From assembly GCA_944990035.1 (NCBI GenBank), contig CALYLX010000076.1, positions 1 to 64,000 on the forward strand: a stretch of DNA of 64,000 bases. The letters run 5' to 3'. Below are positions 12,034 through 23,471 of this stretch, one piece after another; the first letter of the stretch is position 1; every line of letters begins with the position of its first letter. The notes beneath the pieces are model-generated. The model worked only from the letters and a program-made list of their open reading frames with translations. It was not told the DNA's origin and searched no databases. Position numbers and translations under genes: made by a program. Origin of the DNA: Clitopilus passeckerianus. Lineage: Eukaryota; Basidiomycota; Agaricomycetes; Agaricales; Entolomataceae.

Positions 12034-12562
12034 CTGTCAATCCGGAAAATCATGTCATAACTGAAATTTTCGTTTGCTTGCGGCCGTGATCACGTGTGAC
12101 CCTCGGGTTTAGCCGAGCCGGGGCTGGCTGATGGTGCTCGTCCATTGAAGTGGAACGTCCGAGTTGAATTATCAGCATCTCAATGGTTTTCCGTCACATA
12201 AGTGAGGACCTTAGGCAACGCGCGTTGTGGCTAGTGGAGAATGACTATATAACAGAGGATGTAGCTGAGATTCTGGGGGTCTCTGAGCGAAGTATCGCAC
12301 GTTGGCAACACAATGGTATACGGGGAAACATAACAGAAGGAGTGGATAAAACTAGATAAAATGATTTAAAAAATAAATGAGCGTGTGTCGGTTGTAAATC
12401 GAGTGTCGGGCGTGCCAAATTCTATTCAGAAGTGGGCGAGATTTGGTTGACGCTCTCATTTCGAGCTCAGGCGCCCACGGTCGGCGCTTGCCGAGGTCAT
12501 CACATAATCACGGCCGCAAGAAAACGAAATTTCAGTTATGACATGATTTTCCGGATTGACAG
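12034..12562 (+). mobile_element. Tc1/mariner-type non-autonomous element (MITE-like) with long TIRs
   Basis: The element begins CTGTCAATCCGG and ends with its reverse complement CCGGATTGACAG. The terminal inverted repeats match over about 56 bp with only a few differences (left arm 12034-12090, right arm 12506-12562). Both ends are flanked by the dinucleotide TA (12032-12033 and 12563-12564), the target duplication of Tc1/mariner elements. The interior is only about 415 bp, too short for a full transposase. It holds one remnant frame that resembles the N-terminal helix-turn-helix of agaric Tc1-like transposases, so this is an internally deleted copy that could only be moved by a transposase supplied elsewhere. 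Confidence 0.85.
12183..12359 (+). pseudogene. remnant of a Tc1-like transposase N-terminal HTH
   Basis: This 58-codon open frame lies inside the TIR-bounded element and reads MVFRHISEDLRQRALWLVEN, then ITEDVAEILGVSERSIARWQ. That is the homeodomain-like helix-turn-helix found at the start of Tc1/mariner transposases (recognition helix around VSERSIARW). It stops at a TAA at 12357, well before the DDE catalytic domain, which is absent from the element. It is probably non-functional, although a short DNA-binding peptide could in principle still be made. Confidence 0.75.
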
Positions 12563-12564
12563 TA

Positions 12565-13682
12565 ATTAATTAATTAATTTTTCTCTTTTCGTCCGGAGGC
12601 CCACAGCCAGAGAACCCATCGCAATGGACACTTACCGTGACTTCGGCCCCGACTCCGCTGAAGCCCGTGAACGTGTTGTGAACAGCAAATATATATGCAT
12701 TCGTTTCGTTGTCGGTTCGTACTGTGAGTAGTGTGCATGTGAAAGCGTCAGAAACAACGAGGTGAGGATGTTCTGAAACTCTTATCTTGTAGTTGGAGTT
12801 TACCATCGATTAGCATGCCTCCTGAGGCCAAACCCTGCATGCACCTCCTCAAACCAGCCATTGGAGACAGATAGACGCTCACCGGCACCAGCCAGAGCCA
12901 CTTATCTCCGTTCTTGTCCCTGCGGCGTTTCTCTGGATCTTCAACATCTTCACAGCAACTTTTCCATCTTGGGCCAGCTGTTAACTCCACCTGTGAATGG
13001 TAGAGGACACGCCACGCGACGCACACGATGCTTGCAATGCCGGTCCGCTTCTTGGCTGGCGCCTTGTATGAATTGGCGGAGTACGGTGATACTCCACCAT
13101 GCATTGACGTCTTAAAGTCCAGGCCCCGTACATACCCCGGTTGGTTGCTGCTGCGTCTGGTTGCATTGCCTCGTTGCGGGCCTGGGTATGACGCACCACT
13201 TTCGGAAACTGTATAAGATTCTGCCAAAGGGTAATTTGATGGGATGACCCCTTCAGCCATCTTATTCCCTCTCTGATATTGAGCAGGTGGCCGTAAGCGG
13301 CCTGGCATATGTCGTCGTTCTGGGGTCGCGTCTGTTAGCTTCAGCGTACGTGCCCTATTTTCGTGATTTAACGTCTATAACCTTATGTGCTGTACAGGCC
13401 GCCGTTCCGAACCTAGCTCAAACTGGTATTGGTGGCAACGTACCCTGGATCTATCTTACCGTCAGCATCTTCTATCTTCTGAGAAGAGGAGAATGAAATC
13501 GACATGAGCTCGGTATATTGCTCCCACCCTTTACCCCAGTCAAGGGCCTATTGACAACGCTTCCCCCATGTTCCAGGACAACACCATAGAATGTCCGTTC
13601 TATCTTCCACCATTCATCCTGAAGCTCTGGTCATCTTCGATGTAAGCTACCACTCTCACTGTAGAAGCAGCTCTGCTCACGA
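12565..13682. other. gap with possible decayed coding sequence
   Basis: About 1.1 kb lie between the transposon remnant and the kinase gene. The right flank of the element begins with a run of taat repeats. On the minus strand, 12740-13310 has a fairly long open frame (186 codons) without recognisable motifs. Near 12930, a different minus frame reads QDGKVAVKMLKIQ, reminiscent of a kinase VAVK strand, with no further kinase motifs around it. I do not call a gene here. Confidence 0.3.
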
Positions 13683-15916
13683 TTGGCACCTTTCTATAGT
13701 GGTCCGAATGACCTCCCACGAGATGCCAGAGTCCACATCTACGACGTTTATGACAACGAACTCGACGAAGTCCGCTCCAGCCCATCAGCAACAGAACGAC
13801 GCCCCATTTTCCAAGACCTTGAAAGCTACTCCCAAACCGCACGTCTGTTGCTCGTCGCAGAGCAAGCTTTCTATGATCTTGAACGCGAAGCGGAAAGCGC
13901 CGTCGCAGACCTTTTGTCACGAACCTACTCTAGCGGGACCCCTACGCGCCAAACATACGTTCATCTAGATCGCAAGCGACTTGGCGTACTGCGCAAGTAC
14001 TTCATCTTCCTGAGGTTCAGGAATAGCGCCGCATATCGACAAATTGTTCGCGCTTCAAAGGAACCCGATAAGAAGCACGTCCAGGGCATGATCTACCCTG
14101 CATACCTTCCACTCATCATTGAACATCGCCTTTGGGTGGTGCTGAGGGCATTCACCAGCTTCCTCACCCACGACCCCGATTCGTCTCCGCCTCACAAGAT
14201 CAAGAGGAACATACCAACAGTTGACCCTCGGGTCCCATTCGAGCAATTCCAAGCCATCTTCGACACTTACTGCTGGAGACTATGGGATGCTGAAATCTGC
14301 ATTGGCGTCTCTTCAGACGAGGAACAAGAGTATATCCTTCCTGACGCCTGCTTCGGGACCTTGGATGAAGGCTTTGCAGAGGACCCGTATGTTCGTTTTT
14401 GTCTCTCAGCTTCCATGCATTGACCAAACCTATTCATAGTGATTGTTGCGACTTTTTCTTCCCGGTGTTCCCTACCTTCAACGTCTATGTGCTAGGCACC
14501 AGCGCCAAGGACTCGGATGCTGGGTCGGATGAAGAAGACGAAGAACCCGAGCTGCCCCTCAAGCAGGCCCTCGTTCGCGTCGACATCGGTATCGAATCAG
14601 CCTCGGACATTCATCTTCGCAACGCCATGATCCTTCAGACCTACCCCGAGCGCCTATACTTCGCTTCCCTCCGACCTGTTGCTTTGTCCATCTCCTCATA
14701 CGACGAATTTCGTTGGATCCAGGAGCACCAGGACTACTCTAGGTTGAAGCAGCGGTGTCGGCAGAAGTTCTTGCAGGAGACGGTCACGAACACCCTTGTA
14801 GTGAAAGGAAGCGTCATCCTGACGGACCTCACCAGCGAGGTCAGTCAGATGGGTAGCGGGCCTGTCTGCCATGGAGCATTTGCGGATGTATGGAAGGCGG
14901 TGTGGAATGACCCTGTGGAGAGAAGATCGAGGAAGGTTGCAGTTAAGGTGTTGAGGCAGATCATGGTGCAGAACGTCAAGGAGAAGCTAATGAAGGTTAG
15001 CACTCCTCATCCTGCCCGAGTTGACGTAGTCTGACGGTGTTTATTCAGCGCCTTCAAACGGAAGTTGTTGCATGGCATCGACTATGTCATAGGAATATCA
15101 ACCAGTTGTTTGGAGTTGTTCAGTTCCAGAACAGCATCGGCATGGTCTCTGCGTGGTGTGACCACGGGAATTTATGCAGCTATTTGAAGGATAACTTCTC
15201 TGTGGATAGGCTTGACCTAGTAAGTGTGTCCAAGCTCTTTGAAGTCTCTCCTGTGTCTGACTGTGCTTTAGCTCATCCAGATTGCTTCGGGCATTGAGTA
15301 CCTACACTCGGCCCAACCAACCGTTGTTCATGGAGACTTGAAAGGGGTACGTATACAATGCTAGAGGCTTTGCTTGTTATGGAGAACTGACACGATCTTT
15401 AGGTGAACATCCTGATCGATGAACGAGGGTGCCCTGTTCTTACCGACTTTGGACTCTCCAAAGTTATTGAAGACATGTCAGATACAATCAACATCGGCTC
15501 CTCTTTCTTTGCTGGATCTACAAGATGGATGGCACCAGAGCTGATCCTAGCGCTAGTTGAAGACACGGGTCAGCCACCTCCCATCACGACGTATAGCGAT
15601 GTCTATGCTTTTGCTTCTGTCTGTCTGGAGGTCAGCGGTTCCTTCCTAGTTATTGGGGATCATGGACTGACGTGCAATCTATAAATAGGTCGCTAGCGGG
15701 CTCGTTCCATATGCAAACCGAAGCAACGACCACGCTGTCACCGTGGATATTATCAGAGGAGTCAAACCTGCTCGGGTCGACAAGTGTTACATCCGCCTTA
15801 AGGACGAAGATTTCTTCTGGGATACACTGGATCGCTGCTGGAGCCAAGAGTATGATTCAAGACCTGGGATGAAGGAGGTGCTAGGGCTGCTGGAGAGTAT
15901 AAGGTGCACAACGTGA
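13683..15916 (+). CDS. DUF4238-like N-terminal region fused to a TKL-type protein kinase
   Basis: This predicted protein of 653 residues is encoded by six exons: 13683-14386, 14440-14995, 15049-15219, 15272-15346, 15403-15630 and 15689-15916. All joins keep frame. The first ~330 residues (IYDVYDNELDEVRSSP..., RKRLGVLRKYFIFLRFRN, DIHLRNAMILQTYPERLYF) resemble fungal proteins of the DUF4238 type, though I cannot confirm this without a search. The kinase domain follows: a glycine-loop-like GAFADVWKA, the lysine in VAVKVL, HGDLKG as catalytic loop, DFGLSK, and MAPE in the activation segment. The catalytic loop has HGD in place of HRD, so this is a non-RD kinase, common among agaric TKL kinases. 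All core catalytic residues (Lys, Asp of HGD, Asp of DFG) are present, so it may be active. The substrate is unknown. Confidence 0.85.
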
Positions 15917-16613
15917 GGAGTTCTGAGGGCCGGCCCCAATTCTCGTTTATCCTTATTCGGCTCGCATTTTATTGCAGCTTCTCTTTTCATCGTTCTTGAC
16001 CTATTACATCTTACGGTTCACAAACCGTTGTACAGTATATTATTTCTTCGCTTTATTAGCTGCATCTTCCTGTCGCGCAACATTGTACTCTACTTTTACC
16101 AGTTATATACCCTACAAGCACATATACCATTCATTAGTATTTCGCAATCCTTTTTGATTGTTTGACTACTGGCATCAGTCGAGGACGGCCACGTTAAACC
16201 TTATGAAAGCCCTCAATTCATTACCTGGCAGTGTTGGCACGCACTCGCGTTTGTGCCACTGGGCGATGATCTTGACGACAGACTTTTTAGCATCACCATG
16301 ATCAACGACGACGAACCCACATTTGAATTAACGTCCTCAACCTGCTACAAGCGATACTACGTCGATCTACCCCGATCTGGCATATGACTAGTTGACAGCC
16401 ATTTCTGGCTAGAACACTCCAAACCAATAGCATTTGTACCAAGGGATCGCCATACCCAGCAATCTGCGGTGCCTGCATGAATCACATCTGTCAGGACGAG
16501 TCAAGACGATAATGCTTCAGTCCAAATTGGGTGTTTAAATCTACCGTTTATGATGCTTCGACTCGGCAATTTGGATCCTTCAGTCTCTGTGAGGCCAAAT
16601 ATCGAAACCAACC
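15917..16613. other. intergenic region, no supported gene
   Basis: About 700 bp separate two plus-strand genes. The left part should be the kinase 3' UTR and the right part the promoter of the vWA/RBR gene. I see no coding or repeat signal. Confidence 0.4.
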
Positions 16614-19600
16614 ATGGCATCCTACGATCTCATTGTAGTCACCGATGCTACAGCGAGTATGGGTCAATGTGGGTATTTTTGCCTTTGGACTGCTGGAAGA
16701 ACTGAGCTAATGGCCGACATCTACAGACCTGGCTTCTCTGCGTTCATCCATTCCCGAAATCATTGCATTGAGTACACTCTCAGGCGTCTTCAAGCGGGTT
16801 GCTGTCGTCGCATACAAAGATTATACGGAACCGGAACGAGTTGTCGAATGGTCGGGGTGGGATAGCCCAGACCTCCCTGAGTTTGTCGAAAATCTCGTTC
16901 CAACTGGAGGAGGAGATTACCCCGAAGCAGCGAAAAGTGCTCTCATTCACGTCCTCCGAGAAGTCAAGCAAGGAGGAGGTGATAACACCCTGGTCCTCTG
17001 GTATGCAGATGCTCCTCCCCACCACGCCTCCATCCGGAGCTACCTAAACGACAAAGCCGAAATAGATGCGTTTCCACAAGGTTCCACAGATTGGGTGAAG
17101 CTGTCGAAGTTAGCAAGGAAGATGAAAGTGACAGTGTTCTCTTTCATTCCAAGGATCCTAGAAGATAATGACGCTGCGTCATTCTATGTCCTCCTATCTC
17201 AGCTCACTGGAGGTCTTTGCGTCTCCTCTGATACCCAAAGTGGCTCAGCAATTTCCCGCCTGAGCCTGGAAGTCATTCTCCAGTGGATGGGACAAGGGGG
17301 CGATATCGACACCCGCCTTGAATCGGAGAAGGTCAAATTCTCCCAATTCATTGATTCTCCGAGAGAGATTCAACCCCGTCTGACTGATGAACTAGCGGGC
17401 GCTTTCGGCTTCCTACCGCCTCCTCTGAATCCCCAGGCGCCTTCGACCAAGCCCACCCCACTACGTCCCATTCGCCTGTCCCAACTTCATGCTTCCGACA
17501 TTCCTTCGGGGGAAGATCTCCCCACAATGTCCTATGTCCAGCGACTCCAAAATCCGTCGGATACACATTATCAAGAACAGGTTTACGCTTCCCTTCACAA
17601 CGTCATTGAGAAGAATGTCGTTGCCCTGACACTCAACAACGTTTTTGGCCAAGTTTGGCGGGCAGTGTGCAGTCAACCCTCCACTCCTCAGCAGGCGGAG
17701 CTGCTTAATGCCTTCAGCCAAAAGGTCGGCTCAATATCTAACCCTACCCAGAAGAAGGCTCTCCAGGATTGGCTGGATAGCAGCTTCGACTCCACGGCCA
17801 AAATTGAAGAGATGCTTGCCAAGGTTGAGCCCGGCGGACCCAAGGTTTGCTTGGATCTAGACACAGAGGTTGGCCTAACGCGCACCGAGCTGCTCGAGGT
17901 CTCCAGGAGTTGCTATTCGGAAGTTTTGAGGAATGTAGCCTCCGTCTTCACACACCTTAAGGTACGACTTCTTTCACAACGGGACGAACCGTTATGCTAA
18001 CTTGAGTTTTCACAGCTTGTCGATGCGGACGTAGAGATGGCACCCGGGCACCGATATATTCCACTTTCGTTGTCTGCTCAGGAGTTCTTCCGCACTATCC
18101 CTCACCTGGTCGTCCCTGGTACTTTGTATCCTCCACGCTCAGCTTCCATCACTGCTGTCCTTGCCCTGGTCACCGGCGTCCCTTTCCTTCGCGAGAAGGC
18201 ATTGGAAATCTTGACGCCAATCAAAGGCACCTGGGTGGATCTCGAAATCCCGGAGAATGTTAGCTTCGAATGCGCCAAGTTCCTCCTGTCCGCGCCCGAG
18301 GGCCTAGTCCTGTCGGCCGAAGAGAAAAAGACGTATCAGGCCATGAGGCGATACAGGTTGATTGAACTGAATATGCAGTCAAATCTCAACGCCAAGCTAG
18401 GGTGGACGCCGGAGAAGACTACGGGAGTAGGTGACCACAAGATTGAATGCTCTTGTTGTAATGTGATGTGGGTGCATTTCTCCACTTCTAAAATGCTCGT
18501 TCTTACCATTTTTACCGTAGGCGTAGCGTTACTTTGATGAGCGAAGACCAGAAGGGTGTGTGTGGTCTTTGTGTAGACCTCAAGGACAAGCAAGAGGCGA
18601 TCAAGTTCCAAACCGACGGAGAGGTACTCATAACCGCTATTCGGCTCGTACTCCACTGATCGATTTTAGATGGCGAGTTGCTGGGTCGAGTGTTCGATGA
18701 AGGGCTGCCGAGCCCAGTATGTAGTAGAAGACCACAAAGGCCTCAACGTGAGTACTTATGCGGTTTAAGGAGTCATAGAAGAAACTGACTAGGGCAATTT
18801 ATAGGTTCGTCCGAAGTGCTGGTACTGCCGTCAAAAGAGGAAGTGTCCCTGGCAAGAATGTACACGCTGCAAGAACCGGATCGTCACTCCAGCTTACCTT
18901 CGCAACAAGGGCAACGCAAAATACCTTTGCTATGCATGCCAGCCAAACAGCCAGGTCTCTAGCGTCGTTGAAGTTGAGGCTTCTGTTCATGCTCTGGTGA
19001 AGGAAAATGGACTGCCCTGGCTGGGAGTCATACCAAACGCCGACCTGTTCCATGGCAAATCTGCCTTCAAGCTCATGTCGGAACATGGCACCTCCGTCTT
19101 TGATCCCGTCCCTGTGGACAAGAAGCTGAAGCTTGAGTTGAAATCCAAGCCTGTCCATGATCCACATGAAGTGCGGCAGCAGGTGGAACGCTGGATCGAG
19201 ACTGGAACGGTTGAACTCGGATGCTGCGCGCTGTGTTTCGGTGACATGCCCAAGAACAAGTTGATGCCGGCTTGCGGTCGATCAGGATGCAAGCATAAGG
19301 CTGACAATGACTGCTTGCAAACATGGGTGAGTCTCCTAAGCAAGATCTAACTTGACCTAACTGTTCTTTGACATAGTATTCAAATGCTAAACCTGGGCGA
19401 TTGCTGAACGTCATGGAGCTTATGTGCCCCTTCTGCCGCCGACTTCCTGACCACCATGCCATTTCTCGATATAACCCTCAAGCCATCGCCCTAGGCAACC
19501 TCAAGAACGCCATCTCTGATCGGCAGTGGTTCTATGCTTGGTGTATTGAATGCGGATTTGCCAAGCAAGCGTTTGAACGTGTATGCGCACAGGGACCTTT

Positions 19601-20018
19601 ACCACCTATTGTCGGTTTCAGGTGTAGGGACTGCATCGAGATATCGGAACGGGCGGTCACGATGGTGCAGCAGGAGGAGGATGACGAGCTGGAAGGGTAT
19701 CGCCAAAACAGGGAGCGTCGACGCGCAGTGGCAAACGAGATCAAGAACCAGAAGACCGTTCGCATCACCCGCTGTCCGACATGCAAGACTCCTGTAGACA
19801 AGGTACGAAGACCCTTGAAACCCCTTAGACGGCCTTCTAACTATCTAATGCAGATTGATGGATGTAACCACATTGAATGCAGCTGTGGAACTCACTTCTG
19901 TCATGTATGTGGCGCTGGAGATGCGAACTGGAGCAGCGCGGATTGCTACGAACATATGGCACAGAAACATGGTGGCTGTTGGGACTTCGAGATGCATGAC
20001 GAGGACGAGGATAATTGA
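16614..20018 (+). CDS. vWA-domain / RING-IBR-RING (RBR) fusion, probable E3 ubiquitin ligase
   Basis: A 1011-residue protein is predicted from eight exons (16614-16668, 16727-17961, 18016-18467, 18521-18623, 18670-18747, 18805-19326, 19377-19802, 19854-20018), all in frame. Residues 1-~220 form a von Willebrand A domain: VVTDATASMGQ is a MIDAS-like DxTxS motif, followed by AVVAYKDY and PTGGGDYPEAAKSAL. A long helical linker follows. Cysteine-rich modules occupy the C-terminal part: CWYCRQKRKCPWQECTRCK, a RING1-like unit (CCALCFGDMP... to MCPFCRR), an IBR-like unit (CIECGFAK...FRCRDC), and a RING2-like unit (CPTCKTPVDK, DGCNHIECSCGTHFCHVCG). The cysteine of DGCNH aligns with the catalytic cysteine of RBR ligases such as parkin and HHARI. 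A ubiquitin ligase whose substrates bind the vWA domain is the natural inference. Confidence 0.85.
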
Positions 20019-20377
20019 TCACGAGAGAACACTAGATCGTAACAGCTGTGAAACAAGTAGAAGGACAATGCTCATCCTCTATCGTGCATGTCCATCGGTT
20101 CATGCTCAAAAATCAGGTCCAATAATGTGGACTGACCTTCTGAAATCATGTTTTCCCCAACAGATAGGGTTCCGGAAGAAAAGTTTCTTCGGGCTCTCCC
20201 TCCACCTGCGCAACGAGTTCTATGTTCTTTGTGTGCGCTGGATGTACCTCACTAAAAATCCCCTTTCTAAAGGATCATAGCGAGAACATGATACCTATTC
20301 AATATCTGGTTGGTCATTGCTCGACACTCGCAATATCACGCTGGAGTAAGTAAAATCGAATTTTCATTTTCAGCATG
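20019..20377. other. convergent intergenic region
   Basis: About 360 bp lie between the 3' ends of the vWA/RBR gene (+) and MYND copy A (-). Both 3' UTRs must fit here. No other signal was seen. Confidence 0.4.
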
Positions 20378-21448
20378 CTAGTACCAGGTCTCAAAGCAGA
20401 CGTCTTTGTGTGGTTGTGAAGCGAGTTTCCAATGCTCCTTTTGGTGAGAGTCTGAGCACTATTTGACGTTGGAGTGTCAGTACGGCAAACAAGATGAGCT
20501 GATCAACGGGTTTCTTACATATCGTACTGTTTGACACCTTGTCGCATTCAGGTAAACCGCATATATCCATCATGCCCATACTCTTGCGTAGTCCTTTTGT
20601 TAGCTCTTTAACCTCGGGGCGCGCCTGAGTTTTAGGATTCAGGAGAGGTGCTATTGCTGTTACTTCTTTTTGAGGTCCTCGCGTGGTCCGCCCAGTAACC
20701 ACCATGTGAACATTTGAGGTTTCAGTGACTTCTGTAGTTCGGGCGACAATGTGTCTGTTCGGTTTTTCTCGCCGGAGTATGCCACAAGGATGCGGAACAG
20801 CATATGCGCAAAGAATCGTGCTTTCTTTCGGTAGTCGAAAGGTGCCCAGTCGGGAGGCTGGTCAAACCAATGAGTCCAAGCAGAGCCTACGGCGAGAAGG
20901 CGCCGTGTCATAATTGTGACTAGAAGCTTATTGTTGGCCGCGATTGGGTTACTGGACTTTAAGTATTTCACGAAATAGGGTGTCGTTTGTAGCCATCCGA
21001 GCGCCCGCGTATATGCATTATCAAGGAGGATCTCGTCCTGCATGTAATCGCGTATTCCCGGGAGAGGACACTGGAGGTTTATATATATCTGTCGACGATT
21101 TGAGGGAGATATAGAGCCGCGAATTCGCAGGTATGAACATTCCATTGGTGAGCAGACAATATCCGCAGCTTGCCTGAAAGCTGCCAGTACAAGTTATTGT
21201 CAGTTTCGGTTCCCCTTGTAGATGACACAGCTACAGTTCCACTAACCACCTCGGAGACGATTTCACACCTCTTTATCTCATCGTGCATCTCGGTCTGACC
21301 CTGAGCTCCGGTGCACGAGCAATTTGTGAAGCCTAATACTCCCTTCCACTCAGGAGAAGGGTTCAATATTTTGCAGAGAAGTCAGATTACCGAGAATGGA
21401 TGCGAGTTCTACATTTGAAACCGCTCCACTGGTCAGTGCATCAGTCAT
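20378..21448 (-). pseudogene. MYND zinc-finger family, copy A (frameshifted)
   Basis: This is one of eleven paralogs in the window. The N-terminal exon starts MTDALTSGAVSNVELASILG at 21448 and ends at a GTAATC donor. The core reads CEFAALYLPQIVDRYI, LLDNAYTRALGWLQTTPYF, VKYLKSSNPIAANN and RRLLAVGSAWTHWF. The C-terminal MYND finger is MDICGLPECDK, then C..C, and after the last intron CSDSHQKEHWKLASQPHKDVC, ending ETWY-stop at 20378. The frame breaks at about 21080 within a short TA run (gatatatata): YLPQIVDRYI must lose two bases to continue into NLQCPLPGI. As written the gene is therefore interrupted, either a young pseudogene or a sequence error. The function of the family is unknown; MYND fingers usually bind proline-rich peptides. 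Confidence 0.72.
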
Positions 21449-21860
21449 GGATTGATGATACCTGAATCCAGAGAAAGATAGAGGTCCTTGTAATTTACTC
21501 GAATTGAAAGCGAGTGCCGACGCTACGGGGGAACCAGGTAAGACGGACGGCGGTGTGAAACAGTTGCGCGAAAAGACCTGCCCTACACCAAAAGCTCTCA
21601 CGTTTTAATATCCTGTCATTGGACCAGAACTTTCATACCAGGCTTTCAATGTTTAGTCGACCAGATATGTTCCTGTTCTACATTCCGACCATTCATTAAT
21701 CGTTATTTTATTATAACTTGTGAGATTGTACCCTAATTCTGACCAGCTAGAAATCATTATACACGTTCACGTACACAGGAGCAATATGCCTTCGATCCAT
21801 ACAGAGCCTTGCAATCGGGGACCGCGGCCAAACACAAAGGCCCTAATAGTCTCGGATAAT

Positions 21861-23071
21861 TTAGTACCAGGTCTCGAAGCAGGCAAGCCTGTGTGGTTCT
21901 GAAGCATGTTTCCAGTGCTGCTTTTGATGGGCATCTGAACACTACGGCGTTATTTTCAAGGTTGGTAATCGCCTCCGTCAGCATATACGTCAAAGCCAAT
22001 GCAAGAGACCCACATAAAGCACAGCTTGGCACCTTTTGAAAGTTTGAAAGTAAGTTTTAGTCCAAAAACAAACGAATAATAAGACTCAGACCAACCTCGC
22101 ACATACTTTGAGGGATCGTTTTTCCCAGCATTCGGGTAAAGAACATTTATTCCACATTCTTAAGGTTGTCCGCATGTCGTGGATTGATTTATGTAGGTTC
22201 ACAGGGGGGACCATGAAATTCATAATTATACGCGAGGAAGACCTGAGGGATTCATGGGACCCCGACGTGAGAGTGAAAATAACAATCCGATTTTTCAATG
22301 ACTTCAAAAGCTTGGGAGACAGGATATTTTTCCGAGGCTTTTGGGCGGGGGCAGTTATGAGCAGCTCGAAGATCATCTTCACGAAGACTGCTGCCTTCGT
22401 TCGGTAGTTATCATGTGGTTCTAGCCCGGGGGATTGTTCAAACCGAGAAGTCCATTCAGGGCCTACAGCAAGAAGTCGCCGAGCAATAACAGTTATAAGA
22501 AGCTCGTTGTTGGCGGCAATGGGGTTGTCAGACTTCAGATATTTGATAATATAACCTGTGTGTTGTAACATCGAAAGCATCCGGGTGTATGCGTTATCTA
22601 GAAGCCATTCGTTTTGCATGTCGTCCGGTATCCCCGGAAGAGGGGACGACAGGTTTACAATCCGACCCACAAGTTGCGGGAGATAGAGGGCAGAAAATTC
22701 AGCGGCATGAGTTTGCCTTTGATCGCCAGTCAGCAACTGACCATTGCTATGGAGCTGAGCAGCTTGTAGTCAGTCACAAGCTCAGTGCATAATCGGGGTG
22801 ATGGCTCAGCTAACCAGGCTCGTAATAATTTGACACCTCTGGTGCTCGTCTTCAATCAATATAGGATTTGGACCGCTGACAATGTCTGAAAGTTCATATC
22901 CTCAGAAGTGCACCCACGGTTTTGGAACCAGTCTATTTTACCGAGTACCCAAGCAAACCAGTAGCTCGAGGTCACCAGTGTTCCTGGGACGTTGAGAGCC
23001 TCTTGAAGTTGTCCCGGATCTGCAATCACAAGCGCCGACCTTGGTGATAGAAGGTTTGTGAAAGGGCGCAT
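21861..23071 (-). CDS. MYND zinc-finger family, copy B (intact)
   Basis: The N-terminal exon runs from MRPFTNLLSPRSALV to WFAWVLG (about 23071-22940). The core exon (22086-22736) is open throughout: FSALYLPQLVGRIVNLSS, LLDNAYTRMLSMLQHTG, KYLKSDNPIAANNELL and RRLLAVGPEWTSRF. It ends with the first half of the MYND finger, KCSLPECWEKRSLKVCAR. A small exon supplies CQAVLY, and the last exon CSDAHQKQHWKHASEPHRLACFETWY. All eight zinc-ligand positions (six Cys, one His, one Cys) are present and no break was found, so this is one of three copies that read as functional. It lies head-to-tail between copies A and C on the same strand. The role is unknown; a protein-interaction adaptor is a reasonable guess from the MYND finger alone. 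Confidence 0.78.
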
Positions 23072-23471
23072 CAGATTGGTTCAGGTGTATGCGTCAGTTG
23101 CTGAGGTTTACTGTCGGAAAACGAGGAAACCAGCGTTACACGAGATGGCCGTGATCCAGATGTCGCGAAAAGACCAGCCCTAAACTACCCACGATTCGGT
23201 CAGTAATGTATCCGAATGTATCGTTCAGTCCTACTTCAGGGTGTTCCTACTCCCCATTCCGACTCTTTGATATTTGTTGATACACAGTAGAGAAGATTAA
23301 ATGATACATAGTCTGATTACGAAACTTATACACTATGTAGATCTAACTAGAAGTCATAATACACGACGATGAGTACATGGGCGACTTGGATATGGCGTCC
23401 ATCCATGGTGAATCTCGTAATCGAGGAACCAACTACGAGCAAACAGGACTGTCCGAATAGTCTATACAAAT

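Noticed and set aside
12930..12990. Minus-strand QDGKVAVKMLKIQ as a kinase fragment
   Set aside because: Only one short motif, with no glycine loop, HRD/HGD or DFG around it; chance similarity is possible, so no gene is called.
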